The notes beneath the pieces are model-generated. The model did not search any database and had not been told where the DNA came from. It was given only the letters and a program-made list of their open reading frames with translations. From NCBI RefSeq assembly GCF_048544455.1, contig NC_133530.1:18715748-18779747 (forward strand): a DNA stretch of 64,000 bases. The letters run 5' to 3'. Source of the stretch: Silene latifolia (Eukaryota; Streptophyta; Magnoliopsida; Caryophyllales; Caryophyllaceae). Each line of letters opens with the position of its first letter. Within the stretch, counting starts at the first letter, position 1. Positions 1 to 10,817 of the stretch are shown here, one piece after another. Made by a program: the position numbers and the translations under genes.

Positions 1-150
1 GACCGGACCGGACCGGACCGGAGACCGGTCACCATATTTTTTGGGACCCGGAGACCGGACCGATATGTATCCGGTCTGGACCGGACCGGACCGGCCGGTC
101 CGGGTCGGTCCAGTTTGCCGGTCCGGACCACTTTTTGTTCACCCCTATTC
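1..150. repeat. GGACCGG-rich end of a truncated MITE
   Basis: The first 130 bases are built from GGACC/GGTCC runs and end in a segment reading ggaccactttttgttcaccc. This looks like one end of a short hAT-type element whose other end is outside the window. No coding capacity. Confidence 0.4.
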
Positions 151-830
151 ACCGGATTGGTAAAAAAACTATGGTTTATGACGAATTGGTAAAAACAATG
201 TGGAATTGTGACAAATTGGCCAAAAAAGTAATAACCATGTTTTGTTTACTATTCTTATAACTAAACTTGACCAAACTACCCTTGCCCAAATTAATGACTC
301 AATTAAAAACACTAATCGAAATCTTGGCAAATATGGCAATTTGAGACATCTCAGTTCCGATATAATCCAAACTACCCTTGCCAAATTAATGACCCAACTA
401 AGGACGAGTCACTTCGAGTCGGGTCGATTTCGGGTTTGCAAGAATTCAGGTCTTGTCATTTGAATTCGGGTCAGTCATTATCAAGTTATTTATGAATAAT
501 AATCTGTTTATAACAATGTTATAAGTCAATGTTATAAGATGTGCAATGGTCCCCTGTCCAATATTTTTAAGACTTGGATCGGAAATTTTCGGTCCAGTTG
601 GAAAAGACTAGAATTATTATTATTTGATTTTTTCTTAAAATATTATTTAAAAAGACATTGTAGGTCTACTTAATCCCGGAATTTAAAAAAGTTTGTAAGT
701 AAAAATAATTCCGGTCTAACCGGTCCGGTCAGGTCTGAAATTTTCCAGTACAATCTTCGGCCCATGGTTTTTTGGGATTTCGATTCCGGTCCATTGAAAT
801 TCAGGTCCTTCGGGACTGGTGCACAACCCT
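151..830. other. Non-coding stretch with MITE fragments
   Basis: No gene is visible. Bases about 395-530 contain GGGTCGG/CGGGTT words and an A/T-rich stretch that matches the interior of the MITE at 14246-14491. Bases about 536-830 look like another GGTCC-rich short element: it ends in gggactggtgcacaaccct, and its left end is decayed. Confidence 0.4.
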
Positions 831-915
831 ATTTATAGGTACATATATACGAGTATATTTTAACTCTAAGGTTAAAATATAAAGAAGAAAATGTTGATTT
901 GTTCTTATTTAAAAG

Positions 916-1490
916 TATTATTAAGCTGGCCGAGGAGGAGATGGGGAGAGGACGAAAGCGTGGACAGCGGCTCTGAGGGATTATGTCAAGATAAATGTGG
1001 ATACGGGCGCAAAGGAGGGGGAAGGTACTAGTTCGGGAATGGTATGTAGGGATGAAGGAGGGGCGATGATGTGGGGGGTAGCCATAGTTCGCACGGAGTG
1101 GTGGGAGCCGAGTGTTGCTGAGGCGGTGGCGATGTGGGATGGTCTAAATGAGGCTAGAGCGAGAGGTGTGCGTAAGGTGGTGATGGAAAGTGATTGTTTG
1201 GAGCTCGTTGATTCTTTTAAAGGAAAGCGGAATGGAAGAAGCATTTTCTCACAAGTGATTGATGATATTTTTGTCTTATGTAATGATTTTGAGTCTGTTT
1301 TATGGTCTCATACTAGTCGGGTCAATAATTGTGTGGCGCATTGTTTAGCTCATGTTACTCTTAGAACTATTGGTCGAGCGGTATGGTCTGATGTTTTGCC
1401 GCCGGCTGCTCATAACGCTGTACTCTTTGATATTTCATTGCTATAGTAACACCCCCGGGTGTTTTAATAAAAAAAAAATATTATTAAGCT
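916..1490 (+). mobile_element. 5'-truncated LINE (L1-type) with target duplication
   Basis: The body (928-1478) is flanked on both sides by the 12-bp repeat tattattaagct (916-927 and 1479-1490) and ends in an A-rich tail. It carries only the RNase H-like end of a LINE ORF2. A related unfilled site at about 14109-14205 has the same flanking sequence without the insert, which supports both boundaries. A long variable TSD, a 3' A-tail and 5' truncation are the marks of target-primed reverse transcription. Confidence 0.85.
937..1446 (+). pseudogene. LINE ORF2 C-terminal RNase H-like domain (fragment)
   Basis: The open frame encodes about 165 residues that fit the plant RVT_3/RNase H-like fold: a first acidic strand with NVDTGA, an AEAVAMWDGL helix carrying the Glu, a strand with MESDCLELV carrying the second Asp, and a C-terminal VNNCVAHCLAH helix. 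In the family this domain follows the reverse transcriptase of L1 LINEs. The RT part is absent because the copy is 5'-truncated. The same fold also occurs in domesticated plant proteins, but the A-tail and target duplication around it favour a LINE remnant. The frame from position 937 lacks an initiation codon of its own. Confidence 0.75.
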
Positions 1491-1534
1491 AATTTATTAT
1501 TGCGTCGATCCATCATTTGTAAATGCACAAAATC

Positions 1535-1684
1535 TCATTGAAAACGGACACTATCCATCACAAGCTGAAGACGGATAGTGTCTCTCTCACAAAATGCAAA
1601 TGGATAGTGCAAGTGGGAGGAAATTAATACCCCCACTTGCATTTTATGAGAGGGCCACTATCCGTCTTCAGCTTGTGACGGATA
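1535..1684. mobile_element. MITE with GACGGATA-type inverted repeats, left part (split by copia)
   Basis: The segment contains inverted repeats such as actatccatcacaagctgaa and ccgtcttcagcttgtgacgg. It is interrupted at 1684 by the copia element and resumes at 6407-6435 (gtggccgtctttaaac). Related ends occur at 14730-14940 and 16950-17030. Confidence 0.55.
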
Positions 1685-1918
1685 TATAAGATATTGAAGT
1701 ATGAAGGTTTTTGTATATGTTGCAAATGTTAATTACATCATTATATAGGTACAATTCTAGTGTAAAAGCTATCAACAATATCCTACAATTGTGGCAACTA
1801 AATACATGAAATAAGGGAGGATAATATACTAGACTAATATGCTAGGAGATGCAATCAGTTGGTGCAAGATTTACGTAGGATAGAATCTTTATTGTTATTG
1901 TGAATAATATCTTCAACA
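1685..1918 (-). repeat. 3' LTR of the copia element
   Basis: 234 bp. On the minus strand it begins TGTTGAAGATATTATTC and ends CAATATCTTATA. It matches 6115-6406 except for a 58-bp tandem duplication present only there. Confidence 0.85.
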
Positions 1919-3768
1919 TTCCCGCTCAAGAAGGACGGTCGTTGACGGAGTCCAATCTTGAAAGATAGTTCGAGAAACCGCTGCGTATGAAGGGGCTTGG
2001 TAAGTGTATCAGCGAGTTGGTCACTGCCATTGATATGTTGTACGTGGACTGTACCGAGACGAACTTGCTCTTTAACAAAATGAAAGGAAAGAGCGAGGTG
2101 CTTCATTCGAGAGTGAAAGACCGGGTTGGCAGAATAGTGGGTAGCACTGAGATTGTCGCAATAGATAGCTGGTGCTTTAGTAACACGAATGTCGAGCTCA
2201 TGAAGGAGAGATAGTAACCAGAGAACCTCGGAAGTAGTATCAGCCACGACCCTAAATTCTGCTTCGGTGGACGAACGTGAGAGAGCTCTCTGTTTACGGG
2301 AAGACCAACAGATTGGGTTTGAGCCAAGATAGACAAGATAGCCTGAAGTGGAGAAATAATCACTAACATCACGACCCCAGTCCGCGTCACAGAACGCGTG
2401 AAGGCAGAGAGGTGAGGTGTTGGTGAGATGAATACCCATGTGAAGAGTGCCACAAAGGTACCTTAGCAAGCGTTTTAGAGCTGTCCAATGATGGTCAGTG
2501 GGATGGGTTAAGAATTGTGCAAGCTTATTGACGGAGAAGGCTATATCAGGTCGAGTAAGGGATATGTATTGGAGACTGCCAATTATGGCACTATAGGTTG
2601 TTTCATCAACGATAGGTTGGTTTGGTTGGGCGAGGAGTGGTGGGTGCGGAAGCATTGGAGTGACAGAGGGGTTGCAATCTTGGAAATTGAACTTATGGAG
2701 CAAGTCGGATAGGTATTTGGTTTGATTAGGGTGAATACCGGTTTTGGTCGGGGTAACATCGATGCCTAAGAAATATGACAGGGGACCTAGATCTTTTAGA
2801 GAGAATTTGGTGGAAATTTGTGTAATAAAGTGGTTTATATGATTTTGGTTTGGGCCGGTGACGATGATGTCGTCAACGTAAACTAATACAAGGAGGGTCG
2901 TTTGAGGTGTGGATAAGATGAAAAGGGACGGGTCCGAGACAGAGTTTTTAAAACCATACGTGATGAGGTACGATTTTAATTCGGTGTACCAAGCTCTCGG
3001 AGCCTGTTTAAGGCCGTAAAGGGCTTTGCGGAGTTGACATACATGGTCAGGTTTCTCCGGGTCAGTGAAGCCAGGGGGTTGTATCATGTAAACGGTTTCG
3101 GTGAGTGTGCCTTGAAGGAAGGCATTGTTAACATCAAGTTGGTGTAGGTGCCATCGTTGAGTGACGGCGATGGAAAGAACGAGGCGGATGGTAGTGGGTT
3201 TAATGACGGGACTGAAGGTCTCCGAATAATCAACACCCGGACGTTGGTGGAAGCCTTTAGCAACAAGACGGGCTTTATGTTGTTTTAGGCTACCGTCGGG
3301 GTTATATTTTATTCGAAATACCCACTTACAGCCGATTAGGTTTTGGGCTTGGGTGCGAGGGACGAGTGTCCACGTGTGGTTTTTGAGTAAGGCTTGGTGT
3401 TCATCGAGCATAGCAGCTCGCCAACGGGGGTCGATAAGTGCTTGTTTAGTGGTTGTAGGAGTTGTGTGGGTGAGAGGTGCAAGGGCTGTTTTCGCGTATT
3501 TCGGATTCGGTTTAATAATGTTATAGGAGAGACGGGTTGCCACACGAGGTGGAGGGGGTGGGGGGTGGGGGGGAGGTGGTGGTGAGGGTGATGGTGACGG
3601 GTTGGCAGCGGTGGGAGTTGTGGCAGGGGTAGAAGTGGAGGGTGGTGATGTTGCGGATTGAGGAGAACGTGGGGAGAGAGGAGGAGTAGTGGGGGTGGGA
3701 GGTTGATCTGGTGAGGGGTGGTGAAGGGTGGGACAATGTCGATGAGGGGAGTGGAGAGGGAGCACCAA
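1855..3768 (-). pseudogene. copia reverse transcriptase and RNase H
   Basis: A long open frame of about 637 codons. A Pro/Ser/Thr-rich linker comes first. Then follows the copia RT (GCKWVFRIKYNPDGSLKQHK, ARLVAKGF, LDVNNAFLQG, and the active-site YVDDIIVTG). The RNase H is typical of copia (FCDADWGRD, SRSSTEAEFRVV with E in place of Y, IYCDNLSATH, LADTLTKPL). It is the best-preserved part of the element and runs slightly into the 3' LTR. Because the preceding gag-integrase frames are broken, it is not part of an intact polyprotein. Confidence 0.85.
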
Positions 3769-3771
3769 CGA

Positions 3772-4561
3772 TCAGTGGTGAGGGTGGGGTGGGAGAAGTT
3801 TTGGAGAGTGACGGGTAAGGAAAATCCGTTTCAACGAAGCGAACATGGCGAGATGTGTAGAGCTTGTTGGTAGACGGGTCATAACAAAGGTAAGCACTTT
3901 GTGTGGATGAGTAGCCAACAAAGATGCAAAGTGTGGATTTGCTCTCAAGTTTGTGGTTGTTATATGGGCGGAGCCAAGGGAAGCAGAGACATCCAAAGGG
4001 ACGAAGCTTATGGTAGTTTGGTGGAGTGCCGTGGAGGACTTCATATGGAGATTTGTTTTGAAGAGTTGGTGTTGGTAGCCGGTTAATGAGGTAGGCGGCA
4101 GTGGTGAAAGCTTAGGACCAAAAAGTAGTAGGTAAGTGGGCTTGGGTAAGGAGAGCAAGTCCGGTTTCGACTATGTGACGGTGACGGCGCTCTGCGAAAC
4201 CATTATGCTCGGGTGTGTGTGGTGGTGAGGTAAGGTGGGTGATACCGTTATCTAGGAGGTGTGGGGTAAGTTTCTTGTATTCCCCACCATTGTCCGAGTA
4301 AAACGTGCGAATTGGTTTGTCAAAGAATTTTTCGACTATAGCACGAAACCGAGTGAATGTAGGCAGTGTGTCAGATTTGTTTTTAATGGGATATAACCAA
4401 AAATAATGGCTAAAATGGTCAACGAAAATAACATAGTATTTGAGATTGTCGTGAGATAATAAGGGTGCCGTCCAAACATACGAATACATGAGATCGAGTG
4501 GAGTTGTCGATGTAAGGGACGAGACGGAGAATGGTAATTTTGAGCTTTTATTATTAAACAC
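3772..4561 (-). pseudogene. copia integrase core (frameshifted)
   Basis: Two overlapping frames together cover the integrase catalytic core: YVIFVDHFSHYFWLYPIK with the first Asp, FYSDNGGEY with the second Asp, and HNGFAERRHRHIVETG with the Glu of the DDE triad. The frame is broken near 4150 inside the core's C-terminal side. The domain inserts the cDNA into the chromosome in active relatives. Confidence 0.8.
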
Positions 4562-5600
4562 GCATTACAGTGATCAAAATTTGAAATACGTAAATTAAAA
4601 TTGGTATTGAGAAGCTTGAGAGTGGCGGTGGAGGGGTGGCCAAGTCGGTGATGCCAAGAGGTGGATGAGGTTTCAGTGTATGCGTGTTGAGGAGGTGGAG
4701 GACGCCATTCATAGATGCCGTCATGGAAGTGGCCCTGAAGAAGGATTGCCCCCGTCGAGAGTGCCTTAAAACAAAAAAAGGTGGGTGAGAAAAAGGCAAC
4801 AGCATGATTGTCTTTACAGAATTTAGAAACGGAAAGCAATTTACGGGCGATATTGGGTACAACTAATACATTATTAAAAATAAGAGAGTTGTGAGAAAAT
4901 GAACCATAATGGGTGATTGGCAGAGAGGATCCATCCCCTATGACGAGATCGTCTGGACCGGTGTAGGGGGCATGGAGAGATAGGGTGTCGAGGTCGTTGA
5001 CAATGTGGTGCGAGGCACCACTGTCAATGAGGTAGGAAGAGGTGGGGTGGGTGGCAGCAGTGGCGGTGTGGGCATGAGCACGAGGTGGTTTGGTAATTGG
5101 TGGTGGAAAAGTAACATTTGGGTAGTCTCGTTTGAAGTCGGGACAGTCGCTAATGACGTGCCCTTTGCTTCGACAGTATTGACACCGTCCGAGGAAGGGT
5201 TTGGGTTCCTGGTTGGTGTTAGTGGAGGGCTGTTGGTATCGAGGTTGGGTGGTTGATTGATATTGGGAACGGGTTTGGGTGGAGTGGGGTTGATGTCGTG
5301 GTTGATGAGGGTTGTAGTAGGGTTGGCGAGAGGTGGCAGCATGAGCAGACGGCTGGAAAGGTGTTGAGATGGGTTGGTTCTTTACGAGAAGCTCTTGGTG
5401 AATAAGATTCTCGTGGAGGTCTTCAAAGGTTATTGGTGTGTCATGGGCTCTAACGGCATCAATGACGGATTTATATAGGGTTTGGTCGAGGCCGTTGAGT
5501 ATTTGGGCAGTGAGGTCCTCGGAGTCGACGGGTTTTCCGAGTTGGGCTAATTGGGCACGCAGCACATGATTTGATGGAGAGGACATAGTCCGTGATGGAC
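4560..5600 (-). pseudogene. copia gag C-terminus, protease and GAG-pre-integrase
   Basis: The shifted frame carries the rest of gag (LGKPVDSEDLTAQILNGL), a zinc knuckle CQYCRSKGHVISDC (CX2CX4HX4C) for RNA binding, the aspartic protease motif YLIDSGASHHIV, and the GAG-pre-integrase signature WHHRLGHPSTATL followed by a CNAC zinc-binding pair. It breaks again near 4560 before the catalytic integrase core. Confidence 0.8.
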
Positions 5601-6052
5601 TTGTCACCATGGGTGATATTGCGGAGGCGATCCTTGAGTTGGAGGATATGACCGCGTGATGGATTGGCATAGGTGGTGGCAAGAAGGGTCCATGCTTCTC
5701 GAGATGTGATGGCATCGAGAATAATAGGAGCGACTGATTCATGAAGGGTTCCGGTGAGAGCATCGAGGATGAGTTGGTCTTGCTTGAACCAGGTTTGGTA
5801 CGCAGGGTTGGGAACGGGGTCAGGGTTGGGTTTTGTGGTTGTGGGTTCGGGTGCGGTTGTTTTTGGTGGTGGAGATAGGGAGCCATCAAGGAAGGCAAAT
5901 AAGCCGAGGCCTTGAAGGAACCGAGTCACTTGGAAACGCCATGAACGATATGTGGTGGGGGTCAGTTGATGGCAGTTGGGAAAGGAGATGGAGAGTAAGG
6001 GTTTGTTGGGTTCATCAACATTTGGGATGAGGGCATTAGAGTGGTTGGCCAT
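5470..6052 (-). pseudogene. copia gag, N-terminal part
   Basis: Starts at an ATG at 6052-6050 (MANHSNALIPNVDEP) soon after the primer binding site. It encodes the UBN2-like copia gag, with RSWRFQVTRFLQGLGLFAFL near the N-terminus and a stretch (TYANPSRGHILQLKDRLRN) typical of the family. The frame is lost near 5570, and gag continues in another frame that overlaps it. In the family the product forms the capsid of the intracellular particle. The frameshift indicates a dead copy. Confidence 0.75.
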
Positions 6053-6114
6053 GGTGATGAAGCTTGCGGTGAAGAAGACAATTAGGGTTAGGATCGTTTG
6101 GCAGGATGATACCA

Positions 6115-6406
6115 TATAAGATATTGAAGTATGAAGGCTTTTGTATATGTTGCAAATGTTAATTACATCATTATATAGGTACAATTCTAGTGTGAAAGTT
6201 ATCAACAATATCCTACAATTGTACATCATTATATAGGTACAATTCTAGTGTGAAAGCCATCAACAATATCCTACAATTGTGGCAACTAAATACATGAAAT
6301 AAGGGAGGATAATATACTAGACTAATATGCTAGGAGATGCAATCAGTTGGTGCAAGATTTACGTAGGATAGAATCTTTATTGTTATTGTGAATAATATCT
6401 TCAACA
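6115..6406 (-). repeat. 5' LTR of the copia element, with 58-bp internal duplication
   Basis: 292 bp, 58 bp longer than its partner because the block beginning acatcattatataggtaca is present twice in a row. On the minus strand the sequence right after the LTR is TGGTATCATCCTGCC, the expected start of a primer binding site complementary to initiator Met-tRNA. Confidence 0.85.
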
Positions 6407-6429
6407 GGATAGTGGCCGTCTTTAAACAA

Positions 6430-7004
6430 AAATTCTAGGGACATGCTAAATCCCGCACACACTTTTACTAAATCTCGCACAATTTTACACATTTTTCCAA
6501 ATCTACCCCTTTCATTTCTCACCGCACCAACACCAAGAGAGAGAAATCAAAACCCTAAAAAGAAATCCCTAAATTTAATTAACCCCGATGGATCACCATT
6601 CACCACCCTCATTCCCTACCTCCAAATGTTTGCACTCACCAGCCGCCCCATCAATCGATCGGCGACGGAGAAGAAAGAAGGCGATTGGACAACGGCGTTT
6701 GTGGTCGACGACGATCCTCTGTAGACACAAGACTGGAGTTGACGACGTGCGGAGTTAGGGTGGTCGGCGATGGGCAAGGGGGTCGACGGCGTGCCGGCGC
6801 TGGGCGAGGAGGTCGAGGTTGGGGGAAGGGTGGCCGGAGCAAAGGGGTAGAAGACTGAGGAGGGTGTGCAACGGGCTGGAATCGAGTGCTTTTAATTTTT
6901 TTAATTTTATTGTTTTTATGATAAAGGGTAGTAGTGGAAAAGAAAGGAAAAATGTGCGGGATATAGTAAAAGTGTGTGTAGGATTTAGCAATTACGAAAT
7001 TCTA
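6430..7004. mobile_element. Mutator-like MITE with long terminal inverted repeats
   Basis: The body (6438-6996) is flanked by the 8-bp repeat aaattcta. The ends are inverted repeats of about 50 bp (tgctaaatcccgcacacact on the left; its near-complement ends the right side). Long TIRs with a target duplication of 8 bp or more fit Mutator-like elements. The short ORF-like frames inside are GC-rich by-products. Confidence 0.6.
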
Positions 7005-7112
7005 CCGTCCTCGCGGAGGACGGTACTCCTCACACACAAACACAATCCACCCAAGTGGACTATTATAATGACTTGTGTGTAAGGAGTACCATCCTCCGGG
7101 AGGACGGTAGAA
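7003..7112. repeat. Foldback MITE with hairpin ends
   Basis: The outer arms ctaccgtcctcgcggaggac and its counterpart (atcctccgggaggacggtag) are inverted, and each arm is itself a small hairpin. About 108 bp, no coding capacity. Confidence 0.55.
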
Positions 7113-7304
7113 TTACTCGTCTTCAAAAAGAAGGACTGAAATGCATGTTTTATAGGCGGGTCATCTCAGTTAGCTCGGTTTATCAACTTGTCGAGGCAAG
7201 TGGAATTTCATTTCACCAAAATTTTGAAGTCTTGTCTAAATCAAGGTTTGCTGACGTAGTTGTGTTGTTATTAGTGCAAAATACATTTCAAACAAAATGA
7301 GAGC

Positions 7305-8123
7305 CAGTAATTAAGATTTTTTTTTCTTTTTCAAAATGGGTTCCTTAACAAACTAATTAATGAAATAGGTCGAGTTTGAAAGTATTTGTCGAAAATGGGT
7401 CTATGTAGGATCGGATTTGGCGAAACTGTGGGAAGAAGTCAAGTCGCTCTGCCTGACAACGACTTGCTTGGCTGCTCTAATCAAAACAAAAACACCCCTT
7501 TCTCCCTCATTTCGTTCATCCCCAATTGAACAAAATTATTTCAATTATAACTCAAATTATTAGTTTCTAGGCAATATCAAACAACTATTTGGGTCTTTCT
7601 TGTTCAATCTCCATTGAAAATCAAGGTATTATTAGTGTCTTGTTCAATGCAAATGGAGGGAGATAAGAAGAATGTATTGCAGATTATGGAGGATGATCGT
7701 GTGCAGGTTTGTATAATGTTGCAAATTCTGGAATTTATAATTAAGCAGACCCAAGTCGCTTAGGAGGACGACGACGATTTGACCTCAAGTCGCTCCCTCC
7801 CTGAGCGACTTTAGTCTGAGAGGGAGGGTGGAAAATCTACGAAATTAAGCCAAATATTGCCCATTAAGTTGCTAAGGGGGAAGGCGCCTTTAGCTGAAAT
7901 CGCTGTTCGAGTAAGCGACTTGTCTTGTTGTAGCATTGTGAGGTTTGTGATCTTCTAAACTGCCACCCTGGCTATAGTCGTTGAGCGGGAGAGCGGCTTG
8001 AAACCGAACCTAGCTTCGGTGATGACGTGGGCCCATTTTGGGTAAATACTTTTAAACTCAACCTATTTCGTTAAATACTCAGTGTTTGGGCCCCATTTTG
8101 AAAAAGAAAAATTCAGTAATTAA
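7305..8123. mobile_element. Mutator-like non-autonomous element
   Basis: The body (7315-8113) is flanked by the 10-bp direct repeat cagtaattaa. The ends are long imperfect inverted repeats of roughly 80 bp (tttctttttcaaaatggg on the left). The interior has several copies of the short word aagtcgct/agcgactt in both orientations, which could be transposase-binding subterminal repeats. No coding capacity seen. Confidence 0.65.
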
Positions 8124-8916
8124 TGTAAAACCGATGTGTGATTCCATCGTACGGAAAATAAAAGCGGTATCCTTGAGATTTGACATTTTGTCCGAAATAT
8201 TTAATTTTTTTGATCCGAAAAACCTTAAGAGGCCATAACTCGTGTTTACGATTCCAGAATGTGATAATTTTTTTTTTTTTCTCAAATCGATTATCTTTTT
8301 GAAACTACGATTTTTTAAAAAATTGTTGTATTTGGATCATGTGGGTAGGAGTTTTTGTATGTTAAAGTTTTTTTGACCGAACAAACTTTGAGTGACCATA
8401 TCTTAGAGCTTGATGCGTCTTAAATTTAAGACGGATAGTGTCGTCTTAAATGAAAATTGGTTAATAGTATGACTAAGACCATGCCCAAGCAAGGTTATGG
8501 AGAGGATCATGACCTGTTGAGTCATGCTAATCCATAATTAAGCACCACATTTGCATGACCTTGAAGTAGAAGATGTTATATATACTCCGTATGGCCCAGG
8601 TGGCGGGCCACCAAACCTAGTAATTATAAAAGTGAGAAATACTTGATGGTTAGTTATTGGCAAATGGAACATAATAGAAGTGTGTGGTCAAATTACCGAT
8701 TAAAAACCTTCCCAATTAATATGTCAAAGTAAATTAATTAATGAGAAATCTTAAAATAAAATAGGTAAATAAATAACCGAAAATGTTTCCAAGCTTCAGT
8801 TATTTATTACTGAAAAGACTTGTTATTTACTTTATGTACCATCCGTTAGACCATTATACACAACTTGTAAATAAAAACACTTGAAAGTCAAAAGAAAACA
8901 ACTAGCAAGATTTCCA
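8124..8916. other. Intergenic, promoter side of REM gene A
   Basis: A/T-rich. It holds a partly palindromic block at about 8200-8400 and one TTAAGACGGATA-type MITE fragment at about 8405-8460. No gene is seen. The upstream promoter of REM gene A must lie in the last few hundred bases, but no clear TATA box stands out. Confidence 0.4.
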
Positions 8917-10357
8917 ATGTCTTTCATGGCTATTGATGATCATACTCATAACTTTCCAAGCTTCTTTAGGATAATTCTTGAGCCTCGAGGCGATCTTCAT
9001 AAACTGGTATATATACTACACTCTACTTAAGTTGTATTCGTCTGCCATTTAATCGATCAGTTCCTTTGTTTTGCCAAACTTGTACTCCCTCTATCCCGTT
9101 CATTTATTTACCTATACTTTAAATATTTTTAAAGAGTAATTTGATCATTCACATAAAGTTAATGCAAATGTGAAAATAATATGAAAGTATCAAACCCTAT
9201 GAAATTGAAAATAAACATAACTTTGGAAAGTAATGCCATTTACAAATGTATGCAATGTTTTCAAGTATATATCTCATTTAATTTACATAAGATAAATCGA
9301 CATTCGATTATCATTGTTTTGTTTATAGAAACTAATAATTGTGTAATTGTATCAGGGAATTCCTATTAAGTTTATGGCGGAATATGGGAATGATCTATTG
9401 GATGTCGTAAGCCTCAAAATTCCGATTGGTAAGAGTCGTAAGACATGGAATGTCAAATTACTGAAAGAAAATGGCAGAGCATGGTTTCAAGATGGTTGGC
9501 ATGAAATTGTGAACTTGTATTCAATATGTCATGGCCATTTCTTGATGTTCACTTATGGAGGAACGTCTCGTTTCAATGTGCATATTTTCGACATGACCAC
9601 CTGCGAGATTGAGTACCCTCTTGATCCTCAAGAAACCCAAGTTCCTAAGACCGTGACTGAAAATCACATCAAGACTAACCCTCGTCCGCCTAGCTCTTCA
9701 TCAAAAGGTTCTCTGTTTTCTTACTTCAAGTCTTATGCAAGGCCGCTTTACACAAGAATTTTTGCTCGGATATGGACTACTACTAAGTACTAACCCTTGG
9801 TTATCTTGTTTATCCTTATTTCTGATCTAATATAGGTTTACTCAAATTTCTTGCAGGAAATGGGATGCTTGCTTTGGTTGGACAATATAAAAGGAAATTC
9901 GGAACTCTCACCCGTGAGCACATCAAGAAGATTAATTCTTATCAATTCGAAAATCCTTGTTTTACTATCATAGTGCACCCGTCTTGTGTGAGCTGTACGT
10001 TTCGCTTGGTAAGAATAAACCATATAAATGAGATGAAGGGAGTAATACGAAATAGTTCCTTAATTAAAAGTTGTTTTGATTTGATGCTTGCAGAATATAC
10101 CATTGAAGTTTGCTGCGGAGTACTTGATACAAAATCAAGAGAGCTGCACACTTCAAAATGCAACCGGTGATACATGGCCTATTCGATGTCAAGGCAATAA
10201 GCCAAGGTTTGTGATGTTTTGTGGAGGCTGGAAGAAATATGCATTGGACAACAAATTGCAAGTTGGTGATCTCTGTGTTTTCGAGTTGATCAATGTTGTC
10301 AAGCGTCTGTTCCAAGTTGAAATAATCCGATGTTCATCTAGAGTATCGGATTTTTGA
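8917..10357 (+). CDS. REM/VRN1-like protein with two B3 DNA-binding domains (REM gene A)
   Basis: Four exons join in frame: 8917-9006, 9356-9707, 9857-10008 and 10094-10357, giving 285 residues; all introns are GT-AG. The first B3 domain spans exons 1 and 2 (FPSFFRIILEP, then GIPIKFMAEYG, WNVKLLKENGRAWFQDGW, FLMFTYGG). The second spans exons 3 and 4 (FENPCFTIIVHPS, then NIPLKFAAEYL, LQNATGDTWPIRC, GGWKKYALDNKLQVGDLCVFELI). REM proteins are nuclear, plant-specific transcription regulators; VRN1 in Arabidopsis is the best-known two-B3 member. It is one of five related copies in this window and looks intact. Which REM it corresponds to cannot be said from sequence alone. Confidence 0.85.
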
Positions 10358-10817
10358 GGGTGTTGCTGGTCCGAGTAGTCCCACGAGATCTCCGGAAGAG
10401 GAGATTATTCAAGTAATATTGCTCGACGATTAACACTTGGAAAATGTAACGTTGTTTTTGGAACAATGGTATTTGGTACATGGTCTGTTGATTTAAAGGG
10501 CATGAAAGAAAGCTCCCAGGAACTATTTATTTTGGTTACATTAGGCTTTAGCAATATGGTCATCCTAGTCACGAGTCGGGTCATAATTAGACAAAGTGGC
10601 GCTAACCTTATCGAGCCAGGGCTTGAAAGCTATCTCAATGGTTACCAACCAATCCTTGCGACCTTGCCTTGTTACTCTTTTCATTTTTTGTTATTGAAGG
10701 GGCGCTCAACTTGATGACGGGTCGGATCATAACACGTTTAGGTTGTGTCGAGATAAGAATAGGATTTTCAATCGGTTACAGTTCATGGCGAGTTTAATTC
10801 TATTAGGGTCATTACTA
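10358..10817. other. 3' flank of REM gene A
   Basis: The sequence after the stop is shared with the 3' flank of REM gene B (gtaacgttg/gtaatgctg, a gaaagaaagctcc block), so the tandem duplication included the 3'UTR. The last bases up to 10817 match the left side of the empty Helitron site. No further gene. Confidence 0.5.

Larger units (their letters stand above)
1680..6411 (-). mobile_element. Ty1/copia LTR retrotransposon, decayed
   Basis: The element on the minus strand spans 1685-6406 and is flanked by the 5-bp target duplication GGATA (1680-1684 and 6407-6411). Domain order gag, zinc knuckle, protease, integrase, reverse transcriptase, RNase H identifies copia. Several frame breaks in gag and integrase and between integrase and RT make it non-functional. 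It sits inside a MITE, so it is younger than that MITE. Confidence 0.9.

Noticed and set aside
6443-6991. Small ORFs within 6.4-7.0 kb
   Set aside because: They lie inside an inverted-repeat MITE and have low-complexity composition; no domain recognised.
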